The notes under the pieces were generated by a model that saw only the letters and a program-made list of their open reading frames with translations, was not told where the DNA came from and did not search any database. A stretch of 64,000 nucleotides of DNA, taken from positions 117,516 to 181,515 of the forward strand of contig CAMPET010000130.1 of the NCBI GenBank assembly GCA_946803715.1. Direction: 5' to 3'. How positions within the stretch are numbered: position 1 is the first letter of the stretch; every line of letters begins with the position of its first letter. The stretch is from Beroe ovata. Its lineage: Eukaryota > Ctenophora > Nuda > Beroida > Beroidae. The position numbers and the translations under genes are program-made. This document shows positions 1 through 14,327 of the stretch, piece by piece.

Positions 1-114
1 CCTGCGGTCTTCGTGCATTATATTTCATAAAGTATTCGTCTTCCGGTTTTAAAGCTTATATGTATAGGGTCTGGCAAGCGTCGCAGCTTTTCGCGCGTTA
101 CATAAACGCACAAA

Positions 115-151
115 GCTCACCGAGTCGGCCCTTCGGGCCGCCTCGGTGAGC
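115..151. repeat. Imperfect hairpin with TTC loop
   Basis: The arms GCTCACCGAG and CTCGGTGAGC, with inner arms GGCCC and GGGCC, close on a TTC loop. There is one mismatched pair. It sits directly before a second, perfect hairpin with the same CCC-TTC-GGG apex. Confidence 0.7.
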
Positions 152-157
152 GAGCTC

Positions 158-186
158 GCAAAAAGGGCCCTTCGGGCCCTTTTTGC
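158..186. repeat. Perfect 13-bp stem hairpin with TTC loop
   Basis: The arms GCAAAAAGGGCCC and GGGCCCTTTTTGC pair perfectly around TTC. The stem can be extended by pairing GCGAGC at 150-155 with GCTCGC at 185-190 across a small bulge. It resembles a bacterial intrinsic terminator in outline, but the context is eukaryotic, so this is read as a repeat hairpin. Confidence 0.7.
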
Positions 187-251
187 TCGCACGTGTAACA
201 TTACCTACAGATGCCGCGAGGGGCTTGCCAGCCCCTTGATATGTTTAAGTT

Positions 252-431
252 TTAGACAGAAATTGTTTTGAAGACATTGAAATTGTTCAGGGATGTTGTT
301 ATAAGAACTCCGGGGACATGCGGATGCCAATGTAATTCCTTGATGTCTTCCTGTCCTTGATGGATGAATAGCAGCTGCGGCGGTACCTGACGGATATATT
401 GGTATTAACAAAACTACGACAAAAACAACAA

Positions 432-462
<31 letters not shown>

Positions 463-3400
463 AACAACAATACCGACAAAAACAACACTAACTACAGCAA
501 CAACAACAACAACAACAACAACAGCAACAAAACTTAGGGCACCTCGTGCTCGTTGATGAGTGTGGGCTCGGCGGACTCCACAGCGAGGTCCCAAAGGGAG
601 ACCTGGTTGTCCTCCCCACTAGCCCCAACTACAGAACTATCGGAGGGATGCCACTCTACACTCGTGATGGGACCTGTGATAACAACGAACACTCAATCTT
701 GGGTGTGAATTGTGATACAATTTGGGGGCGAATTATAGCGAATTTTATCATTTTCATAATCAGGATTCTGAAAATAAAATAAACGTTATTTCATCCAACT
801 CTAAATTACCCGTGTGATGTTTGAAGAGCGCTGCGTGTGAATCAAGCTTCCTAAGATCCCAAATCTTGATAACCCCATCGTCACCCCCAGACACGATAAA
901 CGGTTCTGATCTGCAGAATGTAGGTAGTGTTATACATTGTACATTGTGCATTTTGTACAATGTACATTGTGTGTACAGGGAACCACACGAGTCAATGTGT
1001 CTCTATTGCCACGTTTGTACAGCACGCAGTGCTCACGCGGTACTATCATTATACACGATGTTGTGAGTGATCAACCCTGTTCTTGTTCCATCTCTACTCG
1101 TCAAGTGATTGTCAAGTGATTGTCAACTGTCAAGCGATTGTCAAGTGCTATGATTGTCACTTTCCCAATCCTGCTCCTATGTCGTGTGATTGTCTCGCGC
1201 GGTGCTCCCTCCCTCCGCCAAACATACACCGCAATGAACTCGAATGAGGATAAGGTGGTGGATAAGCGTGAGTTTCAGGCGTGGTTCAACTACCAAGACA
1301 TCGAGCAGCTCAAGAAAAATGCCAAGGATCACTTTGATATGTTCGATAAGAACGGGTACGATTGCTCATTTCCAAATTATCCGCGAACATACATTCCTGA
1401 AATCGTTCAAAACACAGACACAGACAGACACACATACATTCTTGTCTTGCAGTGATAACAAGGTTGAGTGGAGCGAGTACGCTCCCATGTCATTTGGTTT
1501 AACGAGACAGGAGATCTGTGATGACATATTCCAAGGAAAGCGACCCCTCGAGTTCTCGAAACTCGATGAACACGTGAGACGATTGAGAAATCCTAAAACA
1601 TCCATTAAAAACAACACAGATCCCACGCTGAAACCTACACAAANCAGGGTCAGTGTCATCAACATACGCCAATCCCTGGAATGAGTGCTCAGATCAGATA
1701 ATCTTAGCCTATTTCAATCTGATCATATTTGTAGGAGCCTATGACAAAACGTTCACGTCGAAAAAGCAGTAAGCTATATCAAGTAGAACCTATTTCAATC
1801 CCAACACATCCGTGTTTTCCATACACAAACGAAACTATTCTCCGCACCTTCTTGATCATCTGCACCGCATAGTCGAGCATCGCCGGGAAGTGATTGGACG
1901 TGAAGCTGAAGATGTCTCCCTTGATCTTCAACATCTCCACATCTTCCAGAATAATCTTCTCAAACTCGGCATTCTCCTTAGCAGGATTGGTATCATCGAA
2001 TCTCATGATAAACTTTCCTGAAAGCGGAGACTGCAGCATATGGAAGCGAGGGTTTCAGTATCTCAAGAGTGATTCAAGTCAGAGTAGATGTTATATTTGA
2101 TCTCTTCTTACCCTCGAATGAGGTTGAGTAATGATGATTGAGCAGCGCTGCTTTAGCATGGCCAATGTGCAGATACCCAGACGCTTCTGGTGGAAATCGT
2201 ACCACCACGTTACCTTTGCTCGCACCAGGCAGCTCAACAAATTTACCTGGAGATCAGTGGAAGTGCCATTAATAGATTTGTTGGCATAAATATTGTTGGC
2301 ATAAATATTGTTGCTACGAGCAACATAGCTCCGATTTCGAACTCTGATATGCTCATCCTAACACACTCACTACGAGCAACATTGCTCCGATTTCGAACTC
2401 TGATATGCACATCCTAACACACGCACCTCCTTCCTCTTTTAGAGCTCCTCCTGCTCCACCACCAGCTGCTACTGCCGTGTTGTCTCCTTTCTTCTTCCCG
2501 CTCTCTCCCTTGCCAGCTCTAGTCTGTACGGGCATATCAGACAACCCAGCCTGCACCTCAGACATGCCACTCACAAAGTTGTACCACCTGGTTAGATTGT
2601 CACCACACAAACCTGGGTAGATGGTGTCATGGATACCTGAACAACCTTGGTAACCACGTGAGTACTGAGTGATGTGCTGTGGTAAGTGGATCAGATGCAC
2701 TTATGCAGGAAGGCATTGGCCCAGTATCGAAGAATAAAATCATTGAGAACTAAAAACCGAAGAATCCAAAAATGTAAATCTTGCGAGTTCGTCTTACCTT
2801 TATCAAGAACAACGTTGAATGAGTGGTTAGACTTCAGCCCAGATAGAACGCTCAGGTCAGCCAGACTCAACTTGTTACCCACCATGTAACTGCTCTGGGA
2901 TAGGACCTGGGGGAAAGACACGTGGAGTGAGAAGACTTCGCACCAGAGTATGATGCTTATACATTCTCATGAAAAACAACGTGATGACTGATTAAGTGAT
3001 GACTCATGCCCCTCATGAGAGTGATGTATCATCTCTTCATCCTGAAGTGAGCTCCCTGATCACTTACCTCATTGCAGTATCTTATGCTGGTGTTGAAATC
3101 TCCATGCCCAAACTTGTTGAGTCCGAACCAGATCCAATGATCAACTTCAGCTTGTTCCAGAGGACCATTTCCGTACAAACCTGTGAGGCAAAACTTTGAT
3201 AAAAGAAGGCTAGAAGAAAATCAGAAACGGAATCTTATCACTTTGACACAAGCATGAAAACCTGCTTGTGGATTAGCTCTTGCTAGATGCCGGGAAATAG
3301 CCTCGGGACTATGGAGAGTGAGGTTGGCGAGTTTGAGTGCCGTGACGGAGTCCCATTTGAACGCAACACTCTCCTTGAGACACTCCGCAATCAAACGGAG

Positions 3401-6400
3401 ATAGAGAGACGGCTTCGTCTTGTCAATGCTCAGAGTGGTCTTCATCCTAACTGCTGCTCTTGTCTGCAGAGGAGAATATAATTGCATAGTTTGAGATAAT
3501 TAACACACGTTTCATATATCAGAATTATATGGATAAGGCGTCTGAAGTTACCTTACAAGGTACGTCGAAGATGTGAGAAGTTAAGATATGGAATTTTGAT
3601 CTTGAGGCTGAGTACAATCTGCTTATAAGCATGCACGCATCTCGTGCCCTGGAAGAAAGAAGAGGGCTCAATCAGAAGGAATNAGACAGACACACAAACA
3701 TTTTTGTCTTGCAGTGATTACAAAGTTGAGTGGAGCGAGTACGCTCCCATGTCATTTGGCTTAACGAGACAAGAGATCTGTGATGACATATTCCAAGGAA
3801 AGCGACCCCTCGAGTTCTCGAAACTCGATGAACACGTGAGACGATTGAGAATTCTAAAACATCCATTAAAAACAACACAGTTTCCACGCTGAAACCTACA
3901 CAAAACATACAATACACATATTCACACTACCCTATTCACAATACACATATTCACACGGTTATTGCAGGTACAGTTGTTGATTCTCGCCGCTGTAAGACGA
4001 TGGAAGGCAGCTTCGTCACACGGCTCTGACGCAATGAGACCGGATGAGTTCAGTGCGTTTACATACCCGGAGCTGTACGAACATATGAGAAGTACGCTTG
4101 TCACAGAGGCGATTGACAAGTGAGTGGCGATGGATGAACTTCCTCTATTTCCCATCTGAAGGGGGAAGGACGCTCAAGTGACCACTGACCCATATCTCTT
4201 CTCAGGTACGATAAGAACAAAGATCGCAAAGTGACGGTGTACGAAGTTCTGAACAAGAAAACTCGACATTCGCGAGAACAAGCCGAAGCATTCTCTCGAG
4301 GGGAACTCGGCAAGCCGGAGCCGTATCTCCTGGGACTCCGAGACCGCAATCAGGACGGAACTCTGGACGAAACAGAGTTGGGGGAGTGGGTTATGGAGAA
4401 CCGCAGGATTATCCGTTCCGAGGAGGCAGGGGAATTGTTTGCTCAGATGGACAAGGACGGAAATGGGGGAATGAGTTTCCGAGAGTTTGAATTAGGGATT
4501 GAAATTGTAAGAGGAAGCTCGTTAAGGAGGGAGGAGTTGTGAGGATTTCAATCGATGGATAGATAGATAGTTCTATGTTAGATAGTACCAAGTTAGACTT
4601 TTCTTATTCATGTGCTATACTGTGATTTATTTTACACTAACTTAAGTATTGTTATTGACTCACGAGTTCCAATTTATGACATTCACATCTGCCGTGTGAG
4701 CGTCTGGGACTGTTATCATACATGCTTTGTGGGCCTGGGCCCTATCGTCCCATATCTTGATGCTCTTGTCGGTGGAACAGGACGCGAAAACGTGCTCCTC
4801 GTTAGGACTCCACTGTGAAAAGGGACGTGAAATAAAGCGAATTCGATCCGCTGATTATAACTGTGTGAGCCAAATCTAACACAGATATCAATATGATACA
4901 GTGATATTGCATTGTATAAGATGGCAGGAAAGCTCTGTGGGCGATATCACACAAACCTGTATATCCTCCACACTCGAGAAGTGGCTGCTGAATGTCTGCT
5001 GACTGACTAACCAATCGCTCTCCCTGGGGGTCCAGAGGTGTATGTGTCGAGTGCAGTCACCAGTCAGGAGGTAGCCTTGTCGAGTACGAGACCAATCCAT
5101 AGCGTAACCTTCCTCCTGCATCGTTATTGAACTAAGTTAAATTCGGTTCTGCCTTATAACATTTCACATCAACAACTGATGACACTTTTCTCGTGATTAA
5201 CTGAATGTTGACGTACCACATGACCACCAAATGTGTAGAATGGCTTGATTTTCTGAATTTCCTTCGAGTCCTCTTCGCTTTCCAAAGCAGCAAGTTGTGG
5301 TGCGATATCCCAGATGTGAACCTTGCCCTTTTCCGACCATGACGCGACAAACGTGCGTGTCTCACCAATTTGTGGGCATATCTGTGAGATGCGATTGATA
5401 CATCTTACGATTGTTACATGTCTCATGGTCAGTCAGAAAATTTCTTCCAATTGACTATACATTGTGCAATGTACTCTGCACAGTGTACATACCCTGACGC
5501 GATTCACGGATCCAGTGTGGTAAATCTCGGCAGTTTTAAGAACTGGCTTGTCTTCATCCTCTTCTTCTTCTTCAGAATCAGACTCTTTACCCTCTGAAAA
5601 GTGGACTTTAAGAACTGCTCAATAGGAGTCATCAATATAGTTTAGAATTTGAAGATTTTCATCATTAAGTTACCTTCTTCTGACTTCTCTTGACATAAAT
5701 TGGACAGTTTCATGATTACCAGAGAGTTTTTCTTGCCCCGTTCTGCCTGGGTTCCGGCGACAACATACGCTGTGACAGGAAAACCACTTCTCGGCCCTAG
5801 CCTGTCCTTGAGAATATCGAACGAGAGGCACGAAGCCCGGGTTTGAAACTGAAAAGTCGCTGAGTGTGTCAACGTGGATAATAAAGGAGCAAGACACGAG
5901 TATATCAGCTCCAAAAGTCATTACCGTGTGAAGCATCTCGTATGCGCTCATATCAGGGGTCAGTTCTTCACCCGGTTCTATGTCTTGAGGGAGGTATGTC
6001 TGAAAAAAGATAAATTTTCACGATAAGTCTGATGACGTCGGAACTCGGAAACCCCAAATTTTCAGAAATTACGTCGACCATTCGGTGAGAAGAAACATAA
6101 TCACCTTTCACCTTGGGAGGTTCTTTAGATCCTTCACCTCCAGACTGATCTGAAAGTATTGGGTCATGTCTGAGATGTCTCACAGAACACTCACGAGCAC
6201 TGACTCGATGCGCTGCGCGCTGAAATAACCAGCGCGCGCGCAATTTTGTTAACGAAAATGGTGAAACGGTGTTTCGTCATAGCCTGAAAATGTCGCCGCG
6301 CCTTACAGTGATGACGCGAAAATTTGCCAAATTGACGGCAATATGTATCACACAGAATAAATTGACTACTGAAATCACCTTGGCTTTGCTCCATTTCTTG

Positions 6401-6436
6401 GCTCCCTTCTGCCTCTTCAGGCATGTCGCCCATCAT
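252..6436 (-). CDS. GRWD1: GRWD1, glutamate-rich WD-repeat protein (11 coding exons)
   Basis: Histone-binding WD40 protein of the nucleolus, known in the family for roles in ribosome assembly and chromatin. Exons in coding order: 6379-6436, 6112-6149, 5925-5999, 5674-5848, 5493-5593, 5217-5381, 4957-5115, 4664-4812, 810-910, 543-673, 252-386. All junctions are GT-AG and in phase, giving 428 residues (human about 446). The N-terminal CAF1C-type segment reads [12 protein letters not shown] and AGTQAE, followed by an acidic [13 protein letters not shown] stretch. WD repeats include EGYAMDWS...LTGDC...[53 protein letters not shown] and the C-terminal [12 protein letters not shown]...TISV. The start is the first Met of the 58-nt first exon; the very N-terminus is not conserved, so it is less sure. 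The 3.75-kb eighth intron (911-4663) contains the CREC gene on the other strand and a foreign EPRS block. All other introns are short. Confidence 0.93.
418..535. repeat. (CAA)n / (TTG)n trinucleotide tract
   Basis: An interrupted CAA repeat on the plus strand occupies most of the last intron of GRWD1. On the minus strand it reads as TTG/GTT and forms a long T/G-rich tract before the final acceptor at 387. Any valine-rich translation of it is spurious. Confidence 0.85.
1150..4542 (+). CDS. CREC-family EF-hand protein (calumenin/reticulocalbin-like), nested in GRWD1 intron 8
   Basis: Secretory-pathway calcium-binding protein, predicted from family traits. Exons: 1150-1355, then exon 2 present twice (1453-1573 and 3715-3835, 121 nt each), 3968-4119 and 4206-4542. 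Using one copy of exon 2 gives 271 residues in phase. A hydrophobic signal peptide starts at Met 1150 ([16 protein letters not shown]). Six EF-hands follow: 1 is degenerate ([12 protein letters not shown]), 2 is [12 protein letters not shown] split by intron 1, 3 is degenerate (before DEFSAF), 4 is [12 protein letters not shown], and 5 ([12 protein letters not shown]) and 6 ([12 protein letters not shown]) are canonical. The protein ends RREEL, a plausible ER-retrieval variant of HDEL. The two exon-2 copies differ slightly (DN versus DY at the loop) and flank the n-bounded EPRS block, so only one is likely real per allele. The whole gene lies inside an intron of GRWD1 on the opposite strand. 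Which CREC member it is cannot be told. Confidence 0.85.
1422..1643. repeat. First copy of CREC exon-2 duplicated block
   Basis: About 222 nt, running from AGACAGACAC through exon 2 into the next intron, nearly identical to 3684-3904. It stops at a single n (1644). This is most simply an unmerged contig overlap or allelic copy. Confidence 0.85.
1644..1644. other. Assembly junction (single n)
   Basis: A single n separates the CREC exon-2 block from an EPRS exon that is cut at this base. It marks a likely misjoin. Confidence 0.8.
1645..3445 (-). CDS. EPRS1: EPRS, glutamyl-prolyl-tRNA synthetase, 5' exons only (truncated at a contig end)
   Basis: Bifunctional synthetase that charges tRNA-Glu and tRNA-Pro; only the start is here. 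Exons: 3262-3445 (Met at 3445), 3068-3180, 2798-2906, 2427-2612, 2112-2246, 1848-2017, and the first part of the next, 1645-1675, cut by the n at 1644. The fragment encodes about 309 residues. The GST-like N-terminal domain is seen in [28 protein letters not shown] and [16 protein letters not shown] Lys/Gly/Ala-rich linker follows. The class I GluRS core begins with [31 protein letters not shown] (HIGH motif), [10 protein letters not shown] and finally AYVDDTDP. The KMSKS loop, WHEP repeats and ProRS half are absent. Phases are consistent throughout. The fragment sits between two n's inside another gene, so its position here is probably a scaffolding error rather than a pseudogene. Confidence 0.85.
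2260..2425. repeat. Short tandem duplications in EPRS intron
   Basis: A 16-bp unit containing TTGGCATAAATATTG is repeated around 2280-2312. Then a 56-bp unit beginning CTACGAGCAACAT is repeated from 2314 and 2370. Both lie in the intron between EPRS exons 4 and 5. Confidence 0.75.
3683..3683. other. Assembly junction (single n)
   Basis: A single n between the upstream end of the EPRS block and the second copy of the CREC exon-2 block. Confidence 0.8.
3684..3904. repeat. Second copy of CREC exon-2 duplicated block
   Basis: Near-identical to 1422-1643 and contains exon 2 at 3715-3835. This copy runs on without a break into CREC exons 3 and 4. Confidence 0.85.
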
Positions 6437-6753
6437 GACTACTTGCTACCTGCTGATCAGATTCATTGAAAACTTAAAGTGTCTTGATCGGTTAATCTCT
6501 GGAGTGAGACCAGATGTAAAAGCAGGCTGATATGCAAGACGATCAGACAGTCATATTATAAATTTGAAGCTCATGAGGTATTGTAAGAATTATTGAATTG
6601 AACCAGTGGTGCAAATCCTTATTTTGATTGGGAAGAACATGCCCAACATGAATTCCTTCGGTCTAACATGATTCGACTGATAGACAATAAGAATGACTGT
6701 TTCAATTACATTCAAATATATAAAACAGCTGTATCAAATGAAGGACAATAAGA

Positions 6754-7089
6754 CTAGTCGAACAGAGAGAATCCCATGTCATCATCTGACTCCTCCTCTG
6801 ATTCTTCAGCTGGTTTTTCCTCTTCCTTCTCCTCAGTGGCCTCGCCAGCTGCGCCTCCTGCTCCACCTGCAGATGCCACTGCGCCACCAGCTGGCACTGA
6901 TGCTAGCTTGCTGGCTCCAGCAGCGATCACTTCATTGATGTCCTTACCCTTCAATTCGCTCATCACAAAGTTCAGTTTCTCATCATCAATACCAACTCCA
7001 ACACTGGAGAGGATCTCTTTGATGTCATCAGCAGAGGGGCTGGTGTTTCCTCCAAGGGCAGCAAGAAGATAAGCAGCAACGTAACGCAT
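6754..7089 (-). CDS. RPLP2: 60S acidic ribosomal protein P2
   Basis: Component of the lateral ribosomal stalk that recruits and activates translation GTPases; P2 pairs with P1 on P0. The reading frame gives 111 residues starting [15 protein letters not shown] and carries the dimerisation domain with [14 protein letters not shown] flexible Ala/Gly hinge and an acidic tail ending [12 protein letters not shown] follow, the conserved C-terminal signature. The start at 7089 matches family starts; five in-frame codons upstream (SPRLK) are probably 5' UTR, because a CTCCCAG acceptor-like site lies just before them. The coding part has no intron. P1 is excluded because the N-terminus is P2-like. The gene is divergent from VCP, with 2 kb between them. 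Confidence 0.96.
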   Translation of the reverse strand: MRYVAAYLLAALGGNTSPSADDIKEILSSVGVGIDDEKLNFVMSELKGKDINEVIAAGASKLASVPAGGAVASAGGAGGAAGEATEEKEEEKPAEESEEESDDDMGFSLFD

Positions 7090-8271
7090 TTTAAGTCTGG
7101 GAGACACGAAACGAGGTCTTTCCTAAATAGAACAGGGTTTACATTTCGTTATACTTTTTGTTGAAGAAGTTTGGTGACTTTTAAAAGATGATTGACCAGA
7201 TAATAATGTGTTTATTGAATATCAAGCACTTAGAAGAATATCACTAACTAAGAAACATATCAAAAACTAAGGAGAATGGATGAGGCTTAAGAGGACCAAA
7301 CTGTACACTTATAATTCCACTCAGTTGGGAGTCTCTAGACATTGCTTGAGCACATGATTCGAAGGTAATCAGATGAAAAGAATTGATATAGAATTGAAAA
7401 TAAGCATTACAGCTCTGAACAATATAACAGCTGCAAAAGAAACATGATATGATTCGAGCCGATTGAGTTCTGATGGCCTGGAATCTAGAGATGAAACAAA
7501 ATATGAAAAACTTTGCCACTGTTGCACATATCTAATCAATGTTTTCACTGCAGAATTGGATCCATTTGATAATATTGAATTGAATAATTTTGACATGAAT
7601 CATCTCTACTAAAGAAAGTACTCCAGTCTGGGTACCCAGGATAAAATATTTATGTAACAACCTATTGCATCAAAACTGAAATCCAAAGTATAACCTATAG
7701 AGGTGTATGGATACACTGCAAATATAGCAAATTCTGGATATCGATTTTCTAATCCAAGGATTGACACAGCAGTGGTTGCCCTACAGATGTAAGGTCCCCC
7801 TGTCAACTGCAATATGGATTTTGGCATCAGCAGGTGGCAGGAGAGAGCGGAGGGGTTTCAGAACATGCAAAAGCTGAATTACTCACGATCACAAAGTTTT
7901 ATGTCAATCAGATGTGCGATACTGCAGTATAATCGCACATCTAATTGATAGAAAACTTTGTGTACACGGTATAAGCCCCTTTATATTTGTGGTTTGCCAC
8001 AGATATAAAGGCAAACGCAAATATATCAACACAAAGTCCAAATGGAGACGCGCGCGGTAAATAAAACAAATCAAATATATATAACAGTTGAGATAAAAAG
8101 GTGAAAAACGCCGCGCAGATGTATAGCTATATGATCGACTAGTGGCGCGGTTTAGCATTTGCATCGCCAATTACAATTGACATTTTGCATGATTATCGCT
8201 CGGCGCAATTTTTTCATTCTTCTCGGCCCGAGCGAAGCTGTAAAAAATAATTTCTGTTCCCGCGCTTTGTG

Positions 8272-8430
8272 ACCCAAATACTCCGCGCGCGCTGCGCGTC
8301 TACGACTTTCAGTTCACTGAGTAGCTATATACTCAGTATATATACTCAGCTCAGTATATATACTCAGCTATATACTCAGCTCAGTGAACTGAAAAGTCTT
8401 AGACGCACAGCGCGCGCGGAGTATTTGGGT
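8272..8430. repeat. Long inverted repeat (fold-back, about 159 nt)
   Basis: The left arm ACCCAAATACTCCGCGCGCG...TTTCAGTTCACTGA pairs with the right arm TCAGTGAACTGAAAAG...CGCGCGCGGAGTATTTGGGT. The centre is a short tandem array of TATATACTCAG units. The arms are about 50 nt with a few mismatches. Confidence 0.85.
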
Positions 8431-8487
8431 ATTTGAGTATTCTAGAATAGGGGCGCGTTGTCTGACAATGCCAGACCGCTGATATAT

Positions 8488-8508
8488 GCAAGCCGCGAAG
8501 CGGCTTGC
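8488..8508. repeat. Perfect 9-bp stem hairpin with GAA loop
   Basis: GCAAGCCGC-GAA-GCGGCTTGC lies inside the CpG-rich repeat. Its apex is the complement of the CTTCG apices at 115-186. Confidence 0.7.
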
Positions 8509-9083
8509 GTCAGCCGTCTGAGAATAAGTTTGCGCCGCGCGCAACGAAATTCTCGACAGGGTCTATCATCGATCGACAAAGGGGCGCGCAACGTGTGCAC
8601 AGTAATCTCCCAAAAGAGTGTTGATGCATGTCAAAATTTGTCAGATGTTACCTGACCTGTTTCTCGCGCAAGAAACTGAGGTCAGATAAAATCTGACAAT
8701 GTTTAGCAGAATTTCTAGTTTTTGATTTCCTCATAATTCATTATTATATTAGTCTACTCAAGTTTACAATGGACTCATTATAGTTGACCAAAAGACACTA
8801 ATTGCATTACCTGATTTAATTAGTTTGTTGATGAAGTGTCTCATTGGCATGTCCAATAATGAGATCACTGGCGTATTGGTTATGAGATCCTCCAAATATT
8901 ATCTATAAATGGAATGACAAGTTCAATTGTGTATGTGTTGATAACTTTTGACGTTCTTACATCTTTATTATTGAATGATTGAATGTTAAGTTCTCTCCAT
9001 AAGTGTATAATCATCAACCAAATATTCCCACTTTTTATTTCCATTTTGCTAACACCACTCACTGTCTTAGGATCTCATCAAAC

Positions 9084-13568
<4,485 letters not shown>

Positions 13569-14154
13569 ACAGTGTCTCCTGACAACCCGTGACTCCACGT
13601 GTGTGTGTGTGTACACGTGACGCGCGCAGTTGTCTGGACAACTGCCAGGAAAACACACGCACACTTGCAACTCTCGTGTTTATATATATTTGCTTCGTTT
13701 CAAAATGAACTGGGGTGTAAAATAGTATAGTTGAACTAATATCTACCATTGCCACGATACGGTCCTTTGGGTATAGCCTCTCAAAACCTTATGGGTTCAG
13801 TTCTCTATATTGATATTTGTTATTTGGTTTCTTATTTACAAAATAAATTTGATTATATTTGTTGCAAGACAATTTCAAGACAGAGAGTAATTGTTTCCTT
13901 AGATAATGCATATCATTGAGATGATTGAGAGACAGCCTCTAATTCCGAGGCTCGACTTTTTCTTGTGAGAGTGAAGTTGTAATTTTTAAATGCATTTCTT
14001 CACCAATTAATCAATCAAACGTTTCATTTTATTTGTTAAGTGATGTATCACCGAAATTGACATGCGAAAGCAGTGTTAGCAAAGGGAATCCCAGGGATCC
14101 AATCTCTGGACAGGTACTGATTTCTACAGCGCGCGCAATTTGTTTGTCTGTGCG

Positions 14155-14196
14155 CGCGCGAACATCACAATCTTCGAAGATTGTGATGTTCGCGCG
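14155..14196. repeat. Perfect 42-bp palindrome
   Basis: The arms CGCGCGAACATCACAATCTTC and their exact complement meet with no loop at TTC|GAA. The flanks continue as CpG-rich sequence. GCGCGTTACAT follows the palindrome, and a similar CGCGCGTTACATAA string occurs at 91-105. Confidence 0.9.
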
Positions 14197-14257
14197 TTAC
14201 ATCAATGCAACGCTCGCTATTCTTGAAGGTCGCAATTCTTCGGCTTCTTAGGACTTA

Positions 14258-14327
14258 GCCCCGTCCAGTGGATAAAGCCGATGAAGTGCGATGATCCACA
14301 TCCTTGAGTTTAAATTCTGAATGAGGC
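14258..14327 (+). other. Degenerate tRNA-like segment (possible SINE head)
   Basis: About 70 nt. The ends GCCCCGT and ATGAGGC can pair as an acceptor stem with one mismatch and one wobble. An A-box-like CCAGTGGATAAAGC and a B-box-like GAGTTTAAATTC are at tRNA-like spacing. The T-stem is weak, so it is not a functional tRNA as read. Confidence 0.25.

Larger units (their letters stand above)
1..251. other. Non-coding flank with two strong GC hairpins
   Basis: No gene is seen here. The stretch lies just downstream of the GRWD1 stop codon, which is on the minus strand. It holds two adjacent hairpins, listed separately, and a third small stem around 219-236 (GGGGCT...AGCCCC). A clear AATAAA signal for GRWD1 on the minus strand was not found. 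Confidence 0.6.
8190..8640. repeat. CpG-rich interspersed repeat containing a fold-back
   Basis: Islands of CGCGCGC alternate with AT-rich sequence. The part at 8516-8576 is nearly identical, in reverse complement, to 50013-50076 (shared AAGTTTGCGCCGCGCGC and GTCTATCATCGAT). The fold-back arm matches sequence near 49925-49990 and in the third copy near 51660-51720. It is an interspersed family with no coding capacity seen, possibly a miniature DNA transposon. Confidence 0.75.
7090..9083. other. Intergenic region between RPLP2 and VCP
   Basis: The two genes are divergent, so this stretch should hold both promoters and the untranslated 5' exons. No TATA box or other core element could be assigned with confidence. 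It contains a CpG-rich repeat element with a long fold-back (8190-8640), listed separately. The other open frames here are low-complexity and resemble nothing. Confidence 0.5.

Noticed and set aside
158-186. Rho-independent terminator
   Set aside because: The shape fits, but every gene here is eukaryotic with spliceosomal introns, so bacterial termination is not expected.
205-594. Open frame rich in valine on the minus strand
   Set aside because: It is the (TTG)n intron tract of GRWD1; only the pieces 252-386 and 543-673 are exons, and they use spliced frames.
1645-3445. EPRS pseudogene inserted in the CREC gene
   Set aside because: Exons, splice sites and frame are intact and truncation occurs exactly at an n, so an assembly join is the simpler reading.
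6776-7072. Ser/Ala-rich open frame on the plus strand
   Set aside because: It is the antisense shadow of the RPLP2 coding sequence.
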